Shown here piece by piece: positions 23,268 to 29,346 of a DNA stretch of 29,346 bases. Both the position numbers and the translations under genes were made by a program. Source of the stretch: an uncultured Bacteroides sp. (GTDB lineage Bacteria > Bacteroidota > Bacteroidia > Bacteroidales > Bacteroidaceae). Within the stretch, counting starts at the first letter, position 1, and the number at the start of each line of letters is the position of its first letter. The notes under the pieces were generated by a model. That model was not told the origin of the DNA. It saw nothing but the letters and a program-made list of their open reading frames with translations, and did no database searches. Where the stretch lies: assembly GCA_900551445.1 (NCBI GenBank), contig URWA01000035.1:1-29346 (forward strand). The letters are read 5' to 3'.

Positions 23268-26200
23268 ATGGCTTTTAGAAAAGATACTAAGATAAAAAGT
23301 AATTTCTCAAAGATTACGATCGGTCTGGCATCACCCGAAGAGATTCTGGAAAATTCTTATGGTGAGGTGTTGAAACCGGAAACCATCAACTACCGTACCT
23401 ATAAACCGGAACGTGACGGTTTGTTCTGTGAACGTATCTTCGGTCCGGTAAAGGACTATGAGTGCCATTGTGGTAAGTACAAGCGTATTCGCTACAAAGG
23501 TATCGTCTGCGACCGATGCGGTGTGGAAGTAACGGAAAAGAAAGTTCGCCGTGAACGTAGCGGACATATCCAGTTGGTAGTGCCGGTGGCTCACATCTGG
23601 TATTTCCGTTCTTTGCCGAACAAGATTGGTTATCTGTTGGGCTTGCCGACCAAGAAACTGGATGCAATTATTTACTACGAACGCTACGTCGTTATCCAGC
23701 CGGGTGTGAAGGCTGAAGACGGAGTAAGCAAATACGACTTGTTGTCTGAAGAAGAATATCTGGACATCATGGATACACTTCCAAAGGACAACCAGTACTT
23801 GGAAGACAGCGACCCGAACAAGTTCATCGCCAAGATGGGTGCAGAAGCTATCTACGACTTGTTGGTAGGACTGGATTTGGATGCGTTGTCATACGAATTG
23901 CGTCACAAGGCAAACAGCGATTCTTCTCAGCAGCGTAAGAACGAGGCTTTGAAACGTTTGCAGGTTGTGGAATCTTTCCGTGCTTCACGTGGCCGCAACA
24001 AACCGGAATGGATGATTGTACGTATCGTGCCGGTTATCCCGCCTGAACTTCGTCCGTTGGTTCCGCTGGATGGTGGACGTTTCGCCACTTCCGACTTGAA
24101 CGATTTGTATCGTCGTGTGATTATCCGTAACAACCGTCTGAAACGACTGATTGAAATCAAGGCTCCGGAAGTAATCTTGCGTAATGAAAAACGTATGCTT
24201 CAGGAAGCTGTCGATTCATTGTTCGACAACTCTCGTAAGTCGAGTGCAGTGAAGACAGATGCCAACCGTCCGTTGAAATCTTTGTCAGACAGCTTGAAAG
24301 GTAAGCAAGGACGTTTCCGTCAGAACCTGTTGGGTAAGCGTGTCGACTATTCAGCTCGTTCTGTAATCGTTGTAGGTCCGGAACTGAAGATGGGTGAATG
24401 TGGTATTCCGAAACTGATGGCTGCCGAATTGTACAAGCCGTTCATTATCCGCAAGCTGATTGAACGTGGTATCGTGAAGACCGTGAAATCTGCAAAGAAG
24501 ATTGTAGACCGCAAGGAACCTGTGATTTGGGATATTCTGGAACACGTAATGAAAGGTCATCCGGTATTGCTGAACCGTGCGCCGACATTGCACCGTCTGG
24601 GTATTCAGGCCTTCCAGCCGAAGATGATTGAAGGAAAGGCTATTCAGTTGCACCCGTTGGCTTGTACTGCGTTCAACGCCGACTTCGATGGTGACCAGAT
24701 GGCCGTACACTTGCCGTTGAGCAATGAGGCTGTATTGGAAGCTCAGATGCTGATGTTGCAGTCACACAATATTCTGAACCCGGCTAACGGTGCACCTATC
24801 ACCGTGCCTGCACAGGATATGGTTTTGGGATTGTATTACATTACCAAACTGCGTAAGGGTGCCAAAGGTGAAGGTTTGATTTTCTACGGACCGGAAGAAG
24901 CGATGATTGCTTACAACGAAGGAAAGGTAGATATTCACGCCATCATCAGTGTGGTTGCCAATGACTTGGATGAGAACGGCAACATCGTGAAGAAGATGAT
25001 CAAGGAGACTTCTGTAGGTCGTGTGATTGTCAACGAACTGGTTCCAGATGAATGTGGTTATTTGAATACCATCATTTCCAAGAAGTCTTTGCGCGACATC
25101 ATCAGCAACGTAATCAAGGCTGTGGGTGTGGCTCGTGCTTGCGAATTCCTGGATGGAATCAAGAACTTGGGTTACAAGAAAGCATTCGAAGGTGGTCTGT
25201 CATTTAACTTGGGTGATATTATTATCCCGAAGGAGAAAGAGGAACTGGTAAAACGTGGTAACGAAGAAATCGAACAGATCATGATGAACTATAACATGGG
25301 ATTCATCACCGATAACGAACGTTACAACCAGGTAATTGATACTTGGACACACGTAAACAGTGACTTGTCAGACATTCTATATAAAACAATTAAGAACGAC
25401 GACCAGGGATTCAACTCTGTATTCATGATGCTGGATTCCGGAGCCCGTGGTTCTAAGGAACAGATTCGTCAGTTGTCTGGTATGCGTGGTTTGATGGCCA
25501 AGCCGCAGAAAGCCGGTGCCGAAGGTGCTCAGATTATTGAAAACCCGATTCTTTCTAACTTTAAGGAAGGTCTTTCGGTGTTGGAGTACTTTATCTCAAC
25601 CCACGGTGCTCGTAAGGGTCTTGCCGATACCGCGTTGAAGACAGCCGATGCCGGATACCTGACTCGTCGATTGGTAGACGTTTCTCACGACGTCATCATC
25701 AACGAAGAAGACTGTGGTACATTGCGTGGTCTGGTTTGCACCGCGTTGAAGAACAACGATGAAGTAATCGCTACGTTGTACGAACGTATCTTGGGCCGTG
25801 TATCTGTACACGATATTATCCACCCGACTACTGGTAAGCTGATTGTGGCTGCCGGTGAAGAAATCACGGAAAGCATTGCGGAAGAAATCGAAAATTCTCC
25901 GATTGAAAGCGTAGAAATCCGTTCCGTATTGACTTGTGAGTCTAAGAAGGGTGTATGTGCAAAATGTTACGGACGTAACTTGGCTACCAGCCGTATGGTT
26001 CAGAAAGGTGAGGCTGTCGGTGTAATCGCTGCACAGTCAATCGGTGAACCGGGTACTCAGTTGACTCTGCGTACATTCCACGCCGGAGGTATCGCCGGTA
26101 ACATGGCAGCCAATGCAAGTATCGTAGCGAAGAACGATGCACGTCTGGAATTCGAAGAATTGCGTACAGTTGATGCTGTAGAAGAAACTGGCGAACCAGT

Positions 26201-27554
26201 GAAGATTGTAGTAGGCCGTTTGGCAGAAGTTCGTTTCGTGGATGTCAATACCGGTATCGTATTGTCTACACACAACGTACCTTACGGTTCTAAGTTGTAT
26301 GCTTCAGACGGTGAAGTGGTTGAAAAGGGCAAGCTGATTGCGAAATGGGACCCGTTCAACGCCGTTATCGTGACGGAAGCTGCCGGTAAGATTGACTTTG
26401 AATCTGTGATTGAGAACGTCACTTACAAGGTAGAATCCGATGAAGCTACCGGTTTGCGTGAAATCATCATCACTGAGTCTAAGGATAAGAACAAGATTCC
26501 TTCATTGCACATCTTGGATGAAAATGGTGGAATTATCCGTACATACAACTTGCCGGTAGGTGGTCACGTAGTCGTAGAAGACAAGCAGACCGTGAAAGCA
26601 GGTGATATTCTGGTGAAGATTCCGCGTGCCGTTGGTAAGGCAGGTGATATCACCGGTGGTCTTCCGCGAGTAACCGAGTTGTTCGAAGCCCGTAACCCGT
26701 CTAACCCTGCAGTCGTATCTGAAATCGACGGTGAGGTAACAATGGGTAAGATCAAACGTGGTAACCGTGAAATCATCGTGACTTCCAAGACTGGTGATGT
26801 ACGCAAGTACTTGGTTGCATTGTCTAAGCAGATTCTGGTTCAGGAAAACGACTACGTACGTGCCGGAACTCCGTTGTCTGATGGTGCCATCACTCCTGCC
26901 GATATCCTGGCCATCAAAGGTCCTACAGCCGTTCAGGAATATATCGTAAATGAAATTCAGGACGTGTACCGTCTGCAGGGTGTGAAGATCAACGATAAGC
27001 ACTTCGAAATCATCGTTCGTCAGATGATGCGTAAGGTACAGATTGATGAACCGGGAGATACTCGCTTCTTGGAACAGCAGGTAGTTGACCGCATTGAATT
27101 CAATGAAGAAAACGACCGTATTTGGGGCAAGAAAGTGGTAGTAGATGCCGGTGACTCTCAGAACTTGCAACCGGGACAGATTGTCACAGCCCGCAAGCTC
27201 CGCGATGAAAACAGTATGCTGAAACGTCGTGACCTGAAACTGGTGGAAGTACGTGATGCAGTACCTGCTACTTCTACTCAGATTCTGCAGGGTATCACAC
27301 GTGCCGCATTGCAGACTTCAAGCTTCATGTCGGCTGCTTCCTTCCAGGAAACAACGAAGGTATTGAACGAAGCTGCTATCAACGGTAAGGTGGACAAGCT
27401 GGAAGGTATGAAGGAGAACGTAATCTGCGGTCACCTGATTCCGGCTGGTACCGGTCAGCGTGAGTTTGAAAAGATTGTGGTAGGTTCTAAAGAAGAATAC
27501 GACCGCATCTTGGCCAACAAGAAGAACGTATTGGACTATAGCGAAGTTGAATAA
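23268..27554 (+). CDS. rpoC: DNA-directed RNA polymerase beta' subunit
   Basis: The 1428-residue beta' subunit carries the catalytic magnesium site in NADFDGDQM: Asp472, Asp474 and Asp476. The N-terminal zinc ribbon has Cys66, Cys68, Cys81 and Cys84 (CHCG...CDRCG). The second zinc site shows CESKKGVCAKC and an upstream EDCGT. The bridge-helix and trigger-loop regions are present (GLADTALKTADAGYLTRRLVD; QSIGEPGTQLTLRTFHAGG). Length is close to the 1407 of E. coli. It is the last gene of the long plus-strand unit and ends 20 bp before a strong terminator. Confidence 0.99.
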   Translation: MAFRKDTKIKSNFSKITIGLASPEEILENSYGEVLKPETINYRTYKPERDGLFCERIFGPVKDYECHCGKYKRIRYKGIVCDRCGVEVTEKKVRRERSGHIQLVVPVAHIWYFRSLPNKIGYLLGLPTKKLDAIIYYERYVVIQPGVKAEDGVSKYDLLSEEEYLDIMDTLPKDNQYLEDSDPNKFIAKMGAEAIYDLLVGLDLDALSYELRHKANSDSSQQRKNEALKRLQVVESFRASRGRNKPEWMIVRIVPVIPPELRPLVPLDGGRFATSDLNDLYRRVIIRNNRLKRLIEIKAPEVILRNEKRMLQEAVDSLFDNSRKSSAVKTDANRPLKSLSDSLKGKQGRFRQNLLGKRVDYSARSVIVVGPELKMGECGIPKLMAAELYKPFIIRKLIERGIVKTVKSAKKIVDRKEPVIWDILEHVMKGHPVLLNRAPTLHRLGIQAFQPKMIEGKAIQLHPLACTAFNADFDGDQMAVHLPLSNEAVLEAQMLMLQSHNILNPANGAPITVPAQDMVLGLYYITKLRKGAKGEGLIFYGPEEAMIAYNEGKVDIHAIISVVANDLDENGNIVKKMIKETSVGRVIVNELVPDECGYLNTIISKKSLRDIISNVIKAVGVARACEFLDGIKNLGYKKAFEGGLSFNLGDIIIPKEKEELVKRGNEEIEQIMMNYNMGFITDNERYNQVIDTWTHVNSDLSDILYKTIKNDDQGFNSVFMMLDSGARGSKEQIRQLSGMRGLMAKPQKAGAEGAQIIENPILSNFKEGLSVLEYFISTHGARKGLADTALKTADAGYLTRRLVDVSHDVIINEEDCGTLRGLVCTALKNNDEVIATLYERILGRVSVHDIIHPTTGKLIVAAGEEITESIAEEIENSPIESVEIRSVLTCESKKGVCAKCYGRNLATSRMVQKGEAVGVIAAQSIGEPGTQLTLRTFHAGGIAGNMAANASIVAKNDARLEFEELRTVDAVEETGEPVKIVVGRLAEVRFVDVNTGIVLSTHNVPYGSKLYASDGEVVEKGKLIAKWDPFNAVIVTEAAGKIDFESVIENVTYKVESDEATGLREIIITESKDKNKIPSLHILDENGGIIRTYNLPVGGHVVVEDKQTVKAGDILVKIPRAVGKAGDITGGLPRVTELFEARNPSNPAVVSEIDGEVTMGKIKRGNREIIVTSKTGDVRKYLVALSKQILVQENDYVRAGTPLSDGAITPADILAIKGPTAVQEYIVNEIQDVYRLQGVKINDKHFEIIVRQMMRKVQIDEPGDTRFLEQQVVDRIEFNEENDRIWGKKVVVDAGDSQNLQPGQIVTARKLRDENSMLKRRDLKLVEVRDAVPATSTQILQGITRAALQTSSFMSAASFQETTKVLNEAAINGKVDKLEGMKENVICGHLIPAGTGQREFEKIVVGSKEEYDRILANKKNVLDYSEVE

Positions 27555-27574
27555 TATCAACCGAATATAAAAAG

Positions 27575-27606
27575 AAAAGCCGTCTCGTTTGAGGCGGCTT
27601 TTTTTA
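27575..27606 (+). terminator. intrinsic terminator after rpoC
   Basis: AAAAGCCGTCTC (27575-27586) pairs with GAGGCGGCTTTT (27591-27602), including one T-G pair, around a 4-base loop, within a run of T to 27606. The A-run of the left arm gives a T-run on the minus strand too, so it may also stop the convergent membrane-protein gene that ends at 27624. Confidence 0.9.
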
Positions 27607-27623
27607 TGCTTGTTATGTTGCGG

Positions 27624-28052
27624 TCAGCGGTTTCGTTTCCTTTTCCAGAAGAGCCGGATAAAACGCCCTCCGGTGGCAATGAGCGCCAGGGAAAGTCCGG
27701 TGTAGAACACGGCGATGAAACTTTCCGGCAACAAATGTGCCTTGCGGATGGTGACGCCCATCCCAATCATGAATGCCATGACAATCCACCCCTTCACATC
27801 GAAGAAAGAGAAGGGACAATGCTTTTCCCGCTTTCCCGAAGTGATGCGTTGCGTATGCTTGCGGTAGAGCTTGTGGAAAACCATGCAGAAGAACAGCAGG
27901 AACACCAGACTGGCTTCACAGACCTTCAGGAGCCAGTAGTGCGTGTCCGTAATCCAGCAGGAGACGCCAATTTGCAGAATATTGAGGCCCGCCACCAGCC
28001 ACACCACGCCAGCCGTCAGCAACAGGGTATTGGAAGAAACTCCGTACTTCAT
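27624..28052 (-). CDS. unrecognised four-helix membrane protein
   Basis: I do not recognise a family for this 142-residue protein. It has four likely membrane segments (about 9-32, 40-62, 86-102 and 110-128). A basic loop (KLYRKHTQRITSGKREKH) sits between the second and third, and the strongly basic C-terminus WKRKRNR should stay in the cytoplasm. No catalytic motif or signal peptide is visible. Its ATG lies 6 bp after the stop of the corA-type gene on the same strand, so the two are probably co-transcribed and it may assist or accompany ion transport; this is inference from position only. It is convergent with rpoC. Confidence 0.8.
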   Translation of the reverse strand: MKYGVSSNTLLLTAGVVWLVAGLNILQIGVSCWITDTHYWLLKVCEASLVFLLFFCMVFHKLYRKHTQRITSGKREKHCPFSFFDVKGWIVMAFMIGMGVTIRKAHLLPESFIAVFYTGLSLALIATGGRFIRLFWKRKRNR

Positions 28053-28058
28053 CTTAGC

Positions 28059-28985
28059 TTAGAACCATTTGATTTTCCGGAAAATAACGAATGCGGCTGC
28101 CGACAAGAGAATCGAGAAGCAGACAATCAGGGCAAACGCATGGGGCAAGCCTTCGATGTGAATATCCACGTTCATACCGTAGAAACTGGCAATCAGCGTA
28201 GGCACCATCAGGATGATGGAGAGACTGGTCATACGTTTCATGATGGTGTTCACGTTGTTGGAGATAATGGACGCGAAGGCATCCATCGTACCCGTGAGGA
28301 TGTCACTGTAGATGTTCACCTGGTTGTGAGCCTGTTTCAGTTCGATGAGCACGTCGTCGGTCAGTTCCGCGTTCTGGTAATCCTGTTCATTGAAAATGTT
28401 CTGCAGCTTGCCTATCATGACCTCATTGCCACGGATAGACGTGTTGAAGTACACCAGACTCTTCTGCAGGTTCATCAACCGGAGCAAGTCCTCGTTACGG
28501 ATACTCCGCTCCAGTTCCTTTTCCGCACAGTTCACCTCATTGTTAATCTGTTTCAGGTATTTCAGGAACCACACGGCCGAAGAGTAAATCAGCCGCAGAA
28601 TCAGTTCGTATTTGTTGGGCACGTTGATGCCCTTGCGCTGCGTATGTTCAATGAAGTCGGGCAGCATCTCCGTAGAGTAGTAGCACACCGAAATCACCAG
28701 TTCATTGTTCGTGATGATACCGATGGGCACCGTGACATACGGCACCTTCGAATCGGGCGTCTGCATGGGGATACGCAAGATGGTCAGCAGCCAGTTGCCT
28801 TCCGTATCCGTACGCGGCCTTTCGTCCGTATCGGCGATATCGTTCAAGAAAGATTGGGGAACTTTCAATTCATCTTGCAGGAAGCGGAAATCCGACTCAT
28901 CGGGACATTCCACATTAATCCAGCAGTTGGGCTGCCAGTTCGTTTTTTCTACGAAACCTGCTTCACAAAAAAGATACTTTCTCAT
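28059..28985 (-). CDS. corA: CorA family divalent metal (Mg2+/Co2+) transporter
   Basis: CorA forms pentameric channels that bring magnesium, and often cobalt, into the cell. The 308-residue protein has a soluble alpha/beta N-terminal domain (about 1-120), a long helical funnel region (about 125-250), and two C-terminal membrane helices (about 253-269 and 283-301). The defining motif YGMNV (Gly-Met-Asn at 270-272) lies directly after the first helix, and the C-terminus is basic (RKIKWF). AAAGGAG lies 7 bases before the ATG at 28985, a clear Shine-Dalgarno sequence that most genes here lack. Family membership is certain; the exact metal is not. Confidence 0.93.
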   Translation of the reverse strand: MRKYLFCEAGFVEKTNWQPNCWINVECPDESDFRFLQDELKVPQSFLNDIADTDERPRTDTEGNWLLTILRIPMQTPDSKVPYVTVPIGIITNNELVISVCYYSTEMLPDFIEHTQRKGINVPNKYELILRLIYSSAVWFLKYLKQINNEVNCAEKELERSIRNEDLLRLMNLQKSLVYFNTSIRGNEVMIGKLQNIFNEQDYQNAELTDDVLIELKQAHNQVNIYSDILTGTMDAFASIISNNVNTIMKRMTSLSIILMVPTLIASFYGMNVDIHIEGLPHAFALIVCFSILLSAAAFVIFRKIKWF

Positions 28986-29132
28986 GTTTCTGCTCCTTTC
29001 CTTCGTTTTAAGCCCGGAGGAGCATCTTCAGAGTAAGGTACAATCTACTCACGACACTCCTTCAGGAAGTGGTTAAAATAATGATAATACGTTCGCGAGT
29101 AAGAATCGTCCATATCGTTTCGTTTTAGGGTA

Positions 29133-29162
29133 TAAAAAAAGTTCGTTTTTAGCAAACGAACT
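29133..29162 (-). terminator. terminator of the tRNA-Asn genes
   Basis: AGTTCGTTT (29140-29148) and AAACGAACT (29154-29162) form a 9-bp stem with a 5-base loop. On the minus strand seven T follow (29139-29133). It starts 6 bp beyond the 3' end of the nearer tRNA-Asn. The gap between it and the corA ATG (28986-29132) shows no TTTG/TAnnTTTG promoter I would defend. Confidence 0.85.
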
Positions 29163-29168
29163 CTCAAG

Positions 29169-29242
29169 CTCTTCAGGTTGGACTTGAACCAACGACCCTC
29201 TGATTAACAGTCAGATGCTCTAACCGACTGAGCTACTGAAGA
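29169..29242 (-). tRNA. tRNA-Asn (anticodon GTT), copy nearer the terminator
   Basis: A 74-nt cloverleaf on the minus strand: acceptor TCTTCAG/CTGAAGA, D-arm GCTC...GAGC, anticodon stem TCTGA/TCAGA around loop CTGTTAA (anticodon GTT), T-stem GTTGG/CCAAC with loop TTCAAGT, discriminator G. CCA is not encoded. It is identical to the copy at 29272-29345. Confidence 0.95.
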
Positions 29243-29271
29243 AAGTTTAAACATGTTTTCCTAAAAAGGAG

Positions 29272-29345
29272 CTCTTCAGGTTGGACTTGAACCAACGACC
29301 CTCTGATTAACAGTCAGATGCTCTAACCGACTGAGCTACTGAAGA
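29272..29345 (-). tRNA. tRNA-Asn (anticodon GTT), identical upstream copy
   Basis: Base-for-base the same 74-nt gene as the one at 29169-29242, placed 29 bp upstream in the direction of transcription. The spacer has no terminator, so both are probably cut from one transcript. The gene is complete at the window edge; its promoter, and any further copies, lie outside. Confidence 0.95.
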
Positions 29346-29346
29346 A

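Noticed and set aside
27606..29036. Plus-strand open frame of 476 codons
   Set aside because: It is the antisense of the membrane protein and corA genes. Its translation is rich in His, Gln and Arg with no domain, while the minus strand encodes a clear CorA with GMN motif.

Overview
The window is a stretch of conserved core chromosome from a member of the Bacteroidales, most likely Bacteroides, Phocaeicola or a close relative. Three things point there: promoters of the Bacteroidota type (TTTG, about 19 bp, TAnnTTTG), the near absence of Shine-Dalgarno sequences, and protein lengths and gene orders I associate with this group (RpoB 1270 aa, RpoC 1428 aa, NusA 419 aa without the long C-terminal repeats, SufBCDS without SufA or SufE, and rpsU-xer-raiA-tRNAs-tuf-tRNA-Trp-secE-nusG-rplKAJL-rpoBC). 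The genus cannot be fixed from sequence reading alone.

Layout. Bases 1-505 hold the possible end of an unidentified gene and two divergent tRNA genes, tRNA-Phe (-) and tRNA-Pro (+), each with its own promoter and terminator. Bases 543-5402 are the rimP-nusA-infB transcription/translation operon. A terminator built from a repeat-like element (5457-5520) separates it from cvpA-sufB-sufC-sufD-sufS (5533-10880), an iron-sulfur cluster assembly operon led by a small membrane protein gene. A bidirectional terminator divides sufS from a convergent M24 aminopeptidase P gene (10969-12747, -).

Bases 12866-27606 are a nearly unbroken run of genes for making proteins and RNA: rpsU (S21), a Xer-type recombinase and the ribosome hibernation factor raiA/hpf; then tRNA-Thr(UGU), tRNA-Tyr, tRNA-Gly and tRNA-Thr(GGU) with tuf; then tRNA-Trp, secE, nusG, rplK, rplA, rplJ, rplL, rpoB and rpoC. 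Several intergenic gaps carry terminator-like or processing hairpins that could set relative expression. The right end (27624-29345) is on the minus strand: an unrecognised four-helix membrane protein gene 6 bp downstream of a CorA-type metal transporter gene, then two identical tandem tRNA-Asn genes.

I see no mobile element, CRISPR array, phage or obviously novel gene system. The observations worth following are regulatory: a shared sequence at transcription start regions of stable-RNA and ribosomal genes; a hairpin whose left arm overlaps the tRNA-tuf promoter; strong Shine-Dalgarno sequences confined to raiA, rplJ and corA; tandem hairpins between rplL and rpoB; a terminator that ends exactly at the first base of tRNA-Trp; and a Cys-x-x-Cys-x-x-Cys tail on SufD.
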